This document shows positions 53,128-62,897 of a DNA stretch of 64,000 nt, piece after piece. The notes beneath the pieces were generated by a model, which was given only the letters and a program-made list of their open reading frames with translations, was not told where the DNA came from and ran no database searches. The position numbers and the translations under genes are program-made. Positions within the stretch are counted from its first letter, which is position 1; each line of letters begins with the position of its first letter. The DNA is from Sthenelais limicola (Eukaryota; Annelida; Polychaeta; Phyllodocida; Sigalionidae): contig OW804097.1 in the NCBI GenBank assembly GCA_942159475.1, positions 58,858,986 to 58,922,985 of the forward strand. Reading direction: 5' to 3'.

Positions 53128-53418
53128 CTTAAAGCTGCACTCCCAGTTAACGTTGGTAAAAAACTTAAATTCTGCATTTTCTTCCATTCTTTTCCAACCC
53201 ATCTAAAAGTCATTTGGCAGACATTTTTTTTGTGTGTGTGGTTGTTTTTGTGAAAAGGCTTCTAAAATATCCTTATTTGTATTTGGAGGACCAGCCCGAA
53301 TCCCTTCCTATGATGACTTCACTTATTATTGCTCACCGGCTAGCATTTTAACTCGTCCAATTTTACTTCAAATTCTTGTATAAACATATACCAGTAGCAG
53401 AATATTGATAAAATACTA
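53128..53418 (+). mobile_element. MITE family D, left part
   Basis: It starts TTAAAGCTGCACTCCCAGTT and runs to AGTAGCAGAATATTGATAAA. The family continues after the insertion as GTCCTGTAAGTCATAATATG at about 54069-54105. Confidence 0.85.
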
Positions 53419-54062
53419 TAGCAAGAATACCATAGTGTGGAGTATGAGGTGGACAATACTCACCTCATAAGCCCAGAAGCAAAGAGCATACAGCCTCGTT
53501 GCTTCTGGGCTTACGAGGTGAGTGTTGTACATCAAATACTCCACAATGTGTTATTCTTGCTTTTATTCCATGATTTCATGATTTCAAAAAAATCAGCATT
53601 TTCATGCCTTCATGTCAAACATTCAGTGAAAAAAGACATACGCCTATTTTCACTTGAAACTGAGAAGTACTGAAACCTACACATGACAGTAATGTATGTA
53701 TGCTACTGAGAGACCGGAAACCTCCCATATGCCGGAGATCCTCTCTAATGTCAGTATAACTGCAATAAAAGTTTATTTAATTCAATTCAATTCAAACTTA
53801 AATAAAACATCATTTTACCTGCCATTTTTACAGCCAAATATTTAGGGATGGACAGAATTAAGCATTTGACTAATTATCTTAAGTAGATAGGCTTGGATTA
53901 ATCTAAAATTAATAAATGAACTTTCCGATCACACCAGGCGGCCGAGACAATGGGACTTCATACAGGTACTTTTGATACATGGGACATATGAGCCAAAAAT
54001 ACTTCACTGGTCGTGAGAGTGAAGTATTTCCAATATACTTCACTCTCACGGCCAGATCGTGG
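53419..54062. mobile_element. Palindrome-rich insertion in family D
   Basis: 53419-53565 is a long hairpin. The arms share CAAGAATAxCA, GTGTGGAGTAT, GAGGTG, ACTCACCTC and AAGCCCAGAAGCAA with their complements. 54002-54056 is a second hairpin (GGTCGTGAGAGTGAAGTAT against ATACTTCACTCTCACGGCC). Between them a LINE-like 3' tail, AATAAAAGTTTATTTAATTC with an (AATTC)n run, lies at 53765-53805. Family D resumes directly after, so the whole 640 bp may be one or several nested insertions. Confidence 0.6.
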
Positions 54063-54241
54063 AATAAAGTCCTGTAAGTCATAATATGAGTAAAGTTGGT
54101 AAGGTTGGAGTATGTATATCCACTTCAATAGATGAGATATGAAGAGGAGATAGAAAGCCTAAGTAGGGAGTAGTGTAAGCGATTAATCCTGCTCTAGGCA
54201 TATGACAAGAGCAGCTTAAGCTGGGTAGAGCAGCTCGTATG
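54063..54241. other. Family D remnant then unique DNA
   Basis: CATAATATGAGTAAAGTTGG at 54080-54099 is family D; its right terminus is lost. Confidence 0.5.
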
Positions 54242-54570
54242 TAGAGTGATGTGTCACAGAGAAATGAGTCACTGGTCGTATTTTTCAAAGTGTTGTATTC
54301 ACAAGATCTTTAGGGTATCTAGTGCTTTAAGTTGTATTTAATGCATGTATCAAATTTTAGGACAGTGTATTGAATATATCCTTGCGTTTCTGAGGTCATC
54401 CTGTGGATTATATTTAGTTACATTACTAGTTATTATCCACCCAAAAGTATTCCAAACATAAAATATAAAACTAGCTTTTAGATTGTAAATGTGAACAATC
54501 GCTGGAATCCATTTGATATCATCTTTTCAAATATGATGGTTCTTCAAAATCCCTTTTTTTACCTTATGAA
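54242..54570 (-). mobile_element. MITE family B, nearly full
   Basis: The left end is AGTGATGTGTCACAGAGAAA, the middle GAGGTCATCCTGTGGATTAT and GGAATCCATTTGATATCATC. The right end lacks the final CTGTAACACATCACA. Confidence 0.8.
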
Positions 54571-55424
54571 AAACTCTGACAACAAATTGTACCCAGGAAT
54601 TAAGAAATCAATTCTAAACCCAATCCAAATAGCAGATGCATGCCCACCAAATTATTGATGAAATGATTTGCATCCGAGTACTTTATAATTATGGTAAGAT
54701 GAAGATTTTATAGAATAACTGTCGAGGCCCTCAGAGCTTCAAACAGATTGTATTATTCCATCCCGTGATATTGTGTTGTTCGATTAAGATCAACAAGAAC
54801 AGAAATAATTGTAGTTAGTCACTTCCAGTCATTGACAGATTTGATATTGTTAGGTAATTAAATTTACAGTACTATACTACAAGAGGGCTTGAAAACCTCC
54901 AATTAGCAGGAGAATCGCCCCCTTAAAGCAATCTTTGCATTGAATGAATCTCTTCAAATGTAAAGACTCATTTTGCTGTGACACATCACATATAGGCTGT
55001 AGAGTGAGATATATTGGTGTCCCCCTGCGGCAGCACGTGCTCCCACCGTCCGCTCCCACAACCTCGAGCCAACGTTTTCTAACCTCTAATCACACTCCGA
55101 CACAAGGCTCCCAGCAAAATTGTGCTAACGATCAACTGACACCATTCCGAGGTTTTGTTCGCTATGAATCATTAAATCCTGTCTCTTCGCTTTTCCTGGG
55201 GAAAGCTTAGGCCAAAAAGGAAATAGGCGTGTTTCTGATTAGACCCACCCCCCTCCACCATACCTAGAAAAACTTAACCCACCTAAATTATATTTGACCT
55301 TGCCTAAAGCTTTCGTGGATTCTTTTTTTATGTAAAATGAAGAGCAAGAAAACAAGTCTTTCTAACCAGAAAACCTTTAAAAGGCACATTTTTCGTGTTA
55401 CGACTTTTTTTCATTTCCGGGAAG
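54571..55424. other. Unique DNA with a family B end, no gene seen
   Basis: 54960-54996 (AAGACTCATTTTGCTGTGAC, ACATCACATATA) is an isolated family B terminus. 55020-55170 is GC-richer with an 88-codon frame (54944-55210) that lacks splice or motif support. Confidence 0.45.
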
Positions 55425-55515
55425 GAGAGTTTCATGAAAAAAAGTTACCACCACCCTACCTAGTTCTCGGTTATATGAATCCGAAACACATATTCTTTCC
55501 TTGGCCTTATACCAA
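55425..55515 (+). repeat. Dispersed repeat W, copy 2
   Basis: GTTTCATGAAAAAAAGTTAC and CCTACCTAGTTCTCGGTTAT align with 15575-15662. Confidence 0.7.
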
Positions 55516-55692
55516 AGGCAGGTTGGTGAGAAGTATCGTTTCGTCTAAGCAAGACGAGTCTGAGGAAAGATCTTAGGTTATTTTCATGGTAATTGCATTA
55601 GACATGTTTTGTAAGGCACATAAGGTGCTTTCCCATCGTCAATTATACACCAAGAGATCGCTAGATGGTAAAGGAATCTTACGTCCTTTAGA
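55516..55692. other. Unique DNA, no gene seen
   Basis: No recognised signal. Confidence 0.5.
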
Positions 55693-55780
55693 AGTACAGT
55701 ATCACATCTTTTCAAATATGATGGTATCTCAAAATCCATTACGTTGGACATAAGGCTGATTTTCCTGTGATACATAAAAA
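55693..55780 (-). mobile_element. MITE family B, right-end fragment
   Basis: ACATCTTTTCAAATATGATG, GTATCTCAAAATCCATTACG and ATTTTCCTGTGATACATAA. Confidence 0.8.
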
Positions 55781-56330
55781 ATAACTTTAACATTTCAAGT
55801 GATTATTATAATATGATTTTATTACTGCTTTGAAATCTGTTTCAGAAATTTTCTTTTTCATGTTTGCATGATTTGTTGAAAAATTAACCACAATATTCAT
55901 TCTCAATATTCAAATTCTAATTATTCAACCTTACCTGCTTGTCCATAATGAATAACCTTAACGTTAATTATACTGGTATCAGAAGATGCAATCAATGCAT
56001 GAGGATATTCGCCAGTCTCTGGCTTTCCCTTTCTTTCTCTATAACTCACTTCTACTTCTAATTCACTTCTACAAGAATCAAGTGTTTGAGCTTCCAGAGC
56101 TCATTAAATCAGGAGAATACACATTACCATTTTACCACTTAGTCTTCGTCCTTTGTCATATCATTGTCCACGAATCTCATCAATTGCATCTTGTAAAATA
56201 TAATGATATATGGAGGTGGATGAGAGTTAATGTGAATTCATCCAGTCAAGGTTACATCCTACTCCTCAGCCTAACTCAACACCTTTCAACAATTGATGTG
56301 GTGTAGAGATTGATGCAAGACAATCATTTT
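55781..56330. other. Unique DNA, no gene seen
   Basis: The 106-codon frame at 55986-56306 is the longest here that is neither repeat nor low complexity, but I recognise no motif and no good splice sites bound it. A minus-strand ATGGACAAGCAG|GTAAGG near 55933-55950 resembles a start-plus-donor but is isolated. Confidence 0.4.
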
Positions 56331-56832
56331 GTATACACTACTAGCTAGATTCCAAATGCCTTTTGCATAGACTACTATATAGATCTCCAATGCCTTTTCC
56401 ATAGACTACTATAGAGATCCCCAATGCCTTTTCCATAGACTACTATATAAATCTCCAATGCCTTTTCCATAGACTACTATATAGATCTCCAATGCCTTTT
56501 CCATAGACTACTATCTAGATCCCCAATACCTTTTCCATAGAGTACTAACTAGATTCCAAATGCCTTTTCCATAGACTAACTATATGTTTTCCAAATACCC
56601 TTTCCATAGACTAGTACCAAGGCAAGCTACCCAAATGCTTTTTCCATAGACTACTATCAAGATCCTAAATGACTTTCTCATAGACTACTATCTATACTCC
56701 AAATGCCCAAATGCCCATTCCCTAGTATCAAAATCCCAAATGTCTTTTCCGTAGCTTTTATTCAATAGACTACTATCTATATAACCAAACGACTTTTCCA
56801 TAGACTACTATCTAGATTGCCCGCTTCAAAGT
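56331..56832. repeat. Minisatellite, 34-bp unit, about 14 copies
   Basis: The unit is CATAGACTACTATATAGATC plus TCCAATGCCTTTTC. The first seven units are nearly uniform; units 8-14 carry insertions, a partial internal repeat (AATGCCCAAATGCCC) and substitutions. There are no unique spacers, so this is not a CRISPR-like array. Confidence 0.95.
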
Positions 56833-57508
56833 CAACTTCCCATGCACTACTCACAACTATTTCATGAGAAACTTAGGCTACATGATTTTGATTGTTTGTT
56901 ACACTCACCTACAGCAATCATTACGCCAGTGTGACATATGGAAGCTTGGGATTGCGTCCATATAGCAACCAATGGTAATAACCCCCTTGCCCCCTTTTCT
57001 CAGCTTGGGTCTGCTCTGACTACACTAACCTGTGCTCTGCTGGCTGCCCATCCAGGGTTAAGAGCAGTTTACATTACACAGGAGGGGGTAATATGTGCCA
57101 AGGATCACTCTATCTATTGATCTGGTTCATATACGTAAATGGGTCACAGTAATGGCTTCAGAAGGCTTCACTTGCCGGTTTAGCAAGTCTAACATACCCT
57201 CAGCTTTCCCCCAGTTATAACTGACATAGGTTTAAGCTTTTCTGCTGTGGTATACGAAGGTGTAAATAATGTGAAGAATTAAAAAATACAAAATTCATTC
57301 AACAATCAAAGAAGAAGAACATATCGAGAAAATCACTTCGCAATGTCGGTTATAGAATCAGTAAAAGTTTAATAGTTGGCTATTGGCTATTTCATTTGTT
57401 GACCTTCGGAGTGATCTTGTTATAGTTGGTCTAAGGTTATCAATGAAACATTGATTGTAACTTGAACCTAGTAGGGGGTCATTTAAACCTCAGGTCTGAA
57501 TAAAATAT
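56833..57508. promoter_or_regulatory. Unique segment with CCAAT/RFX-like and forkhead-like words
   Basis: ATAGCAACCAATGG at 56959-56972 is close to ATGGCAACCAATGC at 63850-63870. GATTGTTTGTTAC lies near 56889. There is no coding or repeat content. A regulatory role is only a guess. Confidence 0.2.
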
Positions 57509-57839
57509 ATGTGATGTGTCCCAGGAAAATGAGGCATAAGTAATAAAAATGATTTTGAGATACCATCTTATTTCGATATCTTATGTTTGGTTCTTTCATG
57601 TTTAACAAAAGGTTTGCATTATTTGTGGGTGGATCATTACTAGTAAAATAGCTAAATAAATACTACATAGGATGACCAAAGAATATATTCAATACACTGT
57701 CTTGAAAATGTGTACATGTGTTGATATGACCTAAAGCGTGTGATATTTAAAACATGAGAACATTCTTACAAAGAGATCTTGTGAATAGAACACTAGGAAA
57801 GACTTTTTGCGAATTCTGACCTCTATAACACATCCCACA
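57509..57839 (+). mobile_element. MITE family B, core deleted
   Basis: The left end is ATGTGATGTGTCCCAGGAAA and the right end CTGACCTCTATAACACATCC. The GATCAAGCGGATTCC core is absent, the rest is in order. Confidence 0.85.
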
Positions 57840-58132
57840 TTATAAGATAGGGACAAACGAGATAAGGGCAAAAATTGACTCCTCGATCTGGGTCTGCCCA
57901 AGAAGACCCAGCCGCAATTAGTGGTTCAATACAGGATTTGAAGGTTTACTGGTGGCAATTGGGAAGCCTTGAGGGAAGCCAAGCCAGGTCTGTAAGAAAT
58001 GGCAAAAACCAGGAAATGAAAAACCAATAATCATTTGCAAAAACATGTTGAAAATAATTGAAGTGAAATTTCAAGAGCTGAAGATTGGCCAAGATTTTCA
58101 AGGCCACTAAGACCAGGGGGAACTCTATATGT
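57840..58132. other. Unique DNA, no gene seen
   Basis: No recognised signal. Confidence 0.5.
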
Positions 58133-58222
58133 GGGTGAAGTCGTCAGAAAATGTAAAATTCACCTTCACATATCCTCTCAAACAACCCAAATTTAAGACA
58201 GAAATGAGCTTCAAAATAGAGG
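58133..58222 (+). mobile_element. MITE family A, left-end fragment
   Basis: GGGTGAAGTCGTCAGAAAAT to GAAATGAGCTTCAAAATAG; cut where repeat G begins. Confidence 0.85.
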
Positions 58223-58228
58223 CAAATG

Positions 58229-58377
58229 GTATGTCAGTGATTGGAAGCCTACTGGCCTAATGACTTTCCTGGCCCTGGGGTAGGCGTGCTAATGGGATAA
58301 TAATGGTATTTTTCGGTTTGTAGCGAGAGACTTTTCCTTAGTTTGGAGGTACTCTCTCATCTCTGAGCCTAGGCTGC
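58229..58377. repeat. Dispersed repeat G, copy 2
   Basis: TGATTGGAAGCCTACTGGCC, GCTAATGGGATAATAATGGT and TCTGAGCCTAGGCTG match 8480-8627. Confidence 0.65.
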
Positions 58378-58414
58378 AAACGCTCTATCACCACATTTAT
58401 CAGATGTAAATGCT

Positions 58415-58810
58415 CCACCCATGGACTCTCTCTCCTTTCTCTCTCCCTTTCACTCTGTCCCCTCTATCTCTCTCCCCTTTCTCTCTCCCACTCCTTCCCT
58501 TGCCTCTCTCTACCCCTCCCTCTCCCCTCACACTCTCTCTACAATCTCTCTCACACTCCCCCCCCCCCCACACTCTCTCTACAATCTCTCTCCTCACTCT
58601 CGCTCCTCTCTCACTCATTCTCACCCACCTCTCTCTCCCCCTCTTCGCTGTTTCTATCCCCCCCCCTCTCTCTCTCTCACCTCCTCTCAGTCATTATCAC
58701 CCCCTTTCTCTCCCACTCTTCCCTCTGTGTCTATCCCACCCCTTCCTCACTCTCACCCCCTCCCTCTCGCTCCCCGCATCTCCCTCTCCCTCACTCTCGT
58801 TATATATTTC
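58415..58810. repeat. Long pyrimidine (CT-rich) tract
   Basis: About 400 bases of C and T with few purines, including internal repeats of ACACTCTCTCTACAATCTCT. Two plus-strand frames of 135-140 codons arise only from S/L/P-rich translation of this tract. Confidence 0.95.
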
Positions 58811-59269
58811 CCACTGACATGGTGCTCCCCTATGTATATATAGATTAAACGTTGCGCCTTTAATTGAATGCTTTACAACGAGCTACCTCACCACCTCTAA
58901 TTAAATCCGAGTTTCCACACTCTTGGACAACTTGTCAGAATAATTCCTCCAGTTCCTCTTATTCCCTGCGGATTTAATCAATATCAACCCACTTTTCTCT
59001 GACAGGATTGATACAAATAGACGGAGAAAGGAAGGGGGAATACCATGGGACGTATCAAATGTCCACAATCGGTTGTTAAAATATGGGTTATTGGAAATGG
59101 GTTGGAGCTGGTGGAGGTGGTGGGAGTACATTGATCTGCGCATATTGAATAGAAATTGCAGTTGTTCATTTGTTTGGGGTTTTAACAGCTGAAAGATCCA
59201 ATTCAATTCAAGACAACGTGCTATTTATTTATACCTAAAAGCACTTCTGATAATTTCCTGGTCTTCCAG
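58811..59269. other. Unique DNA ending in a minus-strand LINE-like tail
   Basis: 59193-59237 on the minus strand reads TTAGGTATAAATAAATAGCA, then GAATTGAATTGG, matching the tail at 29430-29475. A 101-codon minus frame (58901-59206) lies upstream of that tail. I recognise no domain in it. Confidence 0.45.
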
Positions 59270-59303
59270 TATGTTCCTAAACTACAGGGGAAATTAAAGC
59301 AAG
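59270..59303 (+). other. Candidate 34-nt microexon
   Basis: AATTTCCTGGTCTTCCAG precedes and AAG|GTAAGT follows. The 34 bases are open in one frame (YVPKLQGKLKQ plus one base). The donor is a perfect consensus. Nothing else ties it to a gene, and it is on the opposite strand to the 37990 candidate. Confidence 0.15.
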
Positions 59304-60043
59304 GTAAGTTAATTGTGAAAATGTCAAACCATCTACATTCCCAAGGGGATGTATAAACGACATGATCATTATGTTGTAAAGAGTTTTCATTTTGGTGATT
59401 TGATTATTATGAAAACAACACAATATAACAAAAAAAATACTTCCTCACAGCAGTAAGTGCCTAGTACCTTGATGCTAGCCACAGTAGTCCATAGCAATAG
59501 ATCAAGGTACAAGAACGCTGCCATCACAGATGGCAAAGCCAACTGATTGATTACAAACGATGTAATTATTATTAACGTAAATCAACTCTTGGAAGAACAG
59601 CGGGAATTGAAACCCTATTCATAGGATTGTGCTAAAAAAAACTGTAAAAGCATAATTATAATATAAAGGGTTTATCCATCTGTCTATGTATCTCTCATCT
59701 CTATCTATCTATCTCTATCTCAAGGTAATGGAAGAGCTGGATCTTATCAAGAAGCCTGCTCACCCATTTGTCATACCCTTTACCTGCAAAACTTGGCAAA
59801 TAAAGTATATTCCAATCAAATCAAATGTCTCCCCCCTCTCCCTCTCCCTCTCTCTCTCTATCTCTATCTATCTTACTCTGTATAAGAGGTAATGGTGACG
59901 GACAGCGCTGGAAGGCAAAGGGTCCGTTACAAAGGAAGAAAGCAAGAAGAAAAGAGCTGATTCAGGAGGGATGTCCAAATTAGAGAAGACCCAGCCATTG
60001 CTGATCTTGTGGGAGGATGGTATACCATACAGATTGGATACCA
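59304..60043. other. Unique DNA with CT/(CTAT)n tracts
   Basis: (CTAT)n at 59697-59720 and a CTCTCCCTCTCCC run with (CTAT)n at 59828-59880. An inverted AAGGTACTAG/CTAGTACCTTGAT pair lies near 59460-59510. No gene is seen. Confidence 0.5.
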
Positions 60044-60439
60044 GGGTCAAGTAACCAGAAAATGTACAATTCGCCTTCATAAATCCTTTCAAATAACCCA
60101 TTTGAAGACAGAAATACTGTTCAACATAACCAAACAGATTGTTTGAATCAAGGCAATACCAAACTAACAAACTATGATAGTCAAAATTTAAATCTAAGGG
60201 GGGATATCCAAAAGACCTGTGATATTCACAGAGATTGTTCACTTTTCCATTTGTTTCTCATCTAAGTTCTACATTGCATGACACCAGTTGTAAATGTGAT
60301 ATAGAAATACAAATCTATTATTATTGTTATCATTATTATTACTCAGATACACCTACTATTGACAATTCCTCAGCCTAATTTACCAGAATTTACTCAAATG
60401 TGTAGAGCTGCCGGTTGTACATGTGCTGACTCCTCGGTC
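60044..60439 (+). mobile_element. MITE family A split by LINE 3' fragment
   Basis: The left part ends at CAATACCAAAC (about 60165); the right part resumes ACTCAGATACACCTACTATT (about 60340) and ends GCCGGTTGTACATGTGCTGA. The insert at 60166-60339 ends TGTAAATGTGATATAGAAAT and (TTA)n, as at 51412-51480. Confidence 0.85.
60166..60339 (+). mobile_element. LINE 3' end (CR1/L2-like tail)
   Basis: The shared 3' end, ATTGCATGACACCAGTTGTA then AATGTGATATxGAAATACxAATCT and (TTA)n, occurs here and at 51412-51480. It is 5'-truncated, about 170 bp, with no coding part. Insertion into family A gives its left and right limits. Confidence 0.6.
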
Positions 60440-60662
60440 CATATGATGGGATTTGGAGGGTAGAGACGCTTTGTGTACGACACCCAGCCTAGGCAGTGAT
60501 TGTCTCCGGGTCGCTCCCCACTTGAATAACACCCGTGGAAAGATGCTGAATCAGCGATTCCGGAGGGTATGGGAGAAGGGGATTTTACAGGGACGTGTCC
60601 AACACCATTAGAATGGCAACTGACTCTCGTCCTGGTGCTCTCCTCTATATCTATGGATACTA
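60440..60662. other. Unique DNA, GC slightly high, no gene seen
   Basis: No recognised repeat or exon. Confidence 0.5.
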
Positions 60663-61280
60663 TATGTGGTGTGTTACAGGAAAATGAGTCTTAAGTCGCA
60701 AACAAAAATGCTCAAATGTATTTTTGGACAAGAATTCTTTTTAGGAATGTATTCATTTTGGAGGGGTTTAGCGCTGCGAGTCGTATGGATACATGTACCA
60801 GATTTCAAGACTGTACTAAATATATCTATGTGTTTCTAAGTTATCCTACTGTAGTCTGATTATCCATCCAGAGAGACAAATAACTGTATTATTGAGGTTC
60901 AGCAAGTCTAACCTATACGTAAACGTATCCGTATCTCTTATTTAAAAATATACGTTAAAAGGAAGGAAGAAGTTCAGTAAAACATGGTGGGATAAACGTA
61001 ACATAACATTTCAAGCAAAATGTTTCATCTCACAATTTATTTGTTATACATAAAAATACGACCTAAGTCAGAAAAAAGATACGGATACGGTTACGTAATT
61101 GACATAGGTTTGCTTGCGGAACCTATTATCAAACATAGAAATACGTAAAGGTACGTATTAGATATCCTAAAGGACCATTATTGGAATCTGCCTGATCTCA
61201 TCTCATCTCATTGTCACATACGATGCTAAAACTCCTTTTTTTGCAACTTACGACTCATTTTTATGTGACACGTCACATAT
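60663..61280 (-). mobile_element. MITE family B split by element O
   Basis: The left end is TATGTGGTGTGTTACAGGAA and the right end TTATGTGACACGTCACATAT. The two halves (60663-60894 and 61125-61280) join in family order at the CCATCCAGAGAGACAAATA region. Confidence 0.9.
60895..61124. mobile_element. Inverted-repeat element O nested in family B
   Basis: The ends AGGTTCAGCAAGTCTAACCT and AGGTTTGCTTGCGGAACCT are inverted; matching continues with ACGTATCCGTATCT against AGATACGGATACG, about 45 bp in all with gaps. It is 230 bp, non-coding, with ACGTA words repeated inside. ATTAT lies near both outer edges. Confidence 0.8.
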
Positions 61281-61437
61281 GGTATCATGACCACAGGCTA
61301 AAGGTCCTTAGTCCATATAACTGCCATGTTCTCTATCTAACCTGGATGGTATATAGCCTCACTGGTGATAACTTGACGGAAAAGAAGCAGTTTCAAATCT
61401 CACATTGTATAGATAAATTGAACCGGTAGACATTATG
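61281..61437. other. Unique DNA, no gene seen
   Basis: No recognised signal. Confidence 0.5.
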
Positions 61438-61652
61438 AGTCAGGTCGTCGTCGGTTCTCCTTTACCAATCCTCTACGATAATCAAATTTAAGACAAAAAT
61501 GAGGTTCAAAATACAGTTTAAGATAAATGAACAGATGTTCTGAATCAATGCAATAACAAATTTACACAGAAATACTTAGAATTCATCATTTCGCTGCAGA
61601 ATTTACTAAATTTGTAGAGCTGCCGATTTTAGACGATCTGAAGATCTGACCC
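61438..61652 (+). mobile_element. MITE family A, full length
   Basis: The left end is AGTCAGGTCGTCGTCGGTTC, missing the AAAATGTAC block. The right end is GAGCTGCCGATTTTAGACGA. Confidence 0.85.
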
Positions 61653-61681
61653 ACGTCCCGATTCTACAGTATATGTACCAG

Positions 61682-61949
61682 AACGTCAGAAAATGTACAA
61701 TCTGCAGCTCCACACATCTAGTAAATTGTGCTAAATTAGGCTGAGAAAGCTAAACACTTGGCATATCTGAGTCTATTTGGTATTATGTTGGTTGAGAAAA
61801 TCTTTTTGGTTATGCTGAACTGCATTTTGAACCTCAGATGACTTTTAGATCTATAGGTTCAACAGGAACAACAAATAGGAAATCTATAGATTTGGGTTAT
61901 TTCAGAGGATGGGTAAGGTGAAGTGTACATTTTCTGAAGACTTGACCCA
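61682..61949 (-). mobile_element. MITE family A, with small insertion
   Basis: The left end is AACGTCAGAAAATGTACAAT and the right end GTGTACATTTTCTGAAGACT. About 45 bp at 61840-61888 (ATCTATAGG and CTATAGAT inverted) is extra to the family. It lies 29 bp from the previous A copy in opposite orientation. Confidence 0.9.
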
Positions 61950-62225
61950 TAAATAGAGTAGAAATGAATGAGTTCTTATTGAACATCCCATCTCCCCATC
62001 GACACTGATCAATAACACGATTAAGCTTTCACCCGAGAGTGGACTGAAGACCAACTTAATCAACCAGAATTATTTTGCTTGTGTACCAGTGCAATTGATA
62101 GCAGAGACAAGTGGTTTGGAAATTGTCTCAGATCTAGAGGAAAGGCCTGTGTAATGGAAAGAATGAGAGAATAGAAGTAAGGTAATTCTTGTACTGACTC
62201 ACGAATACTGTAATAACAAGGGTAA
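61950..62225. other. Unique DNA, no gene seen
   Basis: No recognised signal. Confidence 0.5.
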
Positions 62226-62507
62226 ATGTGATGTGTGACATAGAAATTAGTCTTAAGTCGCAGAAATATGGACTATTATTTTTACCAAGATAAGATCAAA
62301 CGATGTTAATTAACCTCTTAAAAACCTAATAAGTACCTCTGTATTGTTTATGTTTGAAAGAAAGTTTGGCGGTTTTTCTGGAAGGACAGTCACTAGTAGA
62401 GTAGAAAGATAAATCCCATAGGATGATTTTAGGAACTCAAGCATATATTGAATACAGAGTCTTGGAATTTCGTACATGTACTCATATGACTAAAAGGGGT
62501 AAATAGC
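62226..62507 (+). mobile_element. MITE family B, 3'-truncated
   Basis: The left end is AATGTGATGTGTGACATAGA; AAGTCGCAGAAATATGGAC and CACTAGTAGAGTAGAAAGAT follow. It stops after TCATATGACTAAAAGGGG. Confidence 0.8.
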
Positions 62508-62679
62508 TTTTATATTATAGAGAGAGACCAAATACCGCTGAACATTTGGCATAGGAAGGGATAAAACAATGATTGCTAGACTGAAAGGCTATAGTATATA
62601 TCACACATATAAGGCATCCAAATTAGCTGGCATCGAGCCAAAAAGAAGTCAAAGCCAGGTATAGATCGAATGTCCTCTC
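62508..62679. other. Unique DNA, no gene seen
   Basis: No recognised signal. Confidence 0.5.
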
Positions 62680-62897
62680 TTTCAATTTCCCTATCTTTCG
62701 CTCTCTCCCTCCTCCCCCCTCCCTGCCTTTCTCTCCCTCTCCCTCTCTCTCTCCCGCCTGCCCTCCTCCTGGCTCTTTCTCCCCCCTGTCTATCATTCCC
62801 TCTCTCTTTCTCTCCCTCTCCCTCCCTCTCTCCCTTCTCTTTCTCCCCATCCCCGCCCCTCGCTCTCCCTCGTCTCTCTACCTTCCCCTCTCTCTCA
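62680..62897. repeat. Pyrimidine (CT-rich) tract
   Basis: TCCCTCTCCCTCTCTCTCTC-type sequence; the 100-codon plus frame and 75-codon minus frame here are compositional. Confidence 0.95.

Noticed and set aside
55930..55950. Minus-strand ATGGACAAGCAG|GTAAGG as a tiny first exon
   Set aside because: Four codons only, no promoter or UTR evidence; expected by chance at this window size.
56331..56832. CRISPR-like regular array
   Set aside because: Units are directly contiguous with no unique spacers, and the DNA is eukaryotic in character.
58410..58843. Open frames of 135 and 140 codons
   Set aside because: Both come from a CT-rich tract and encode only S, L, P and T strings in two phases.
59868..60242. 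124-codon minus-strand frame
   Set aside because: Built from family A left half plus a LINE tail insert and a CT tract; no domain.
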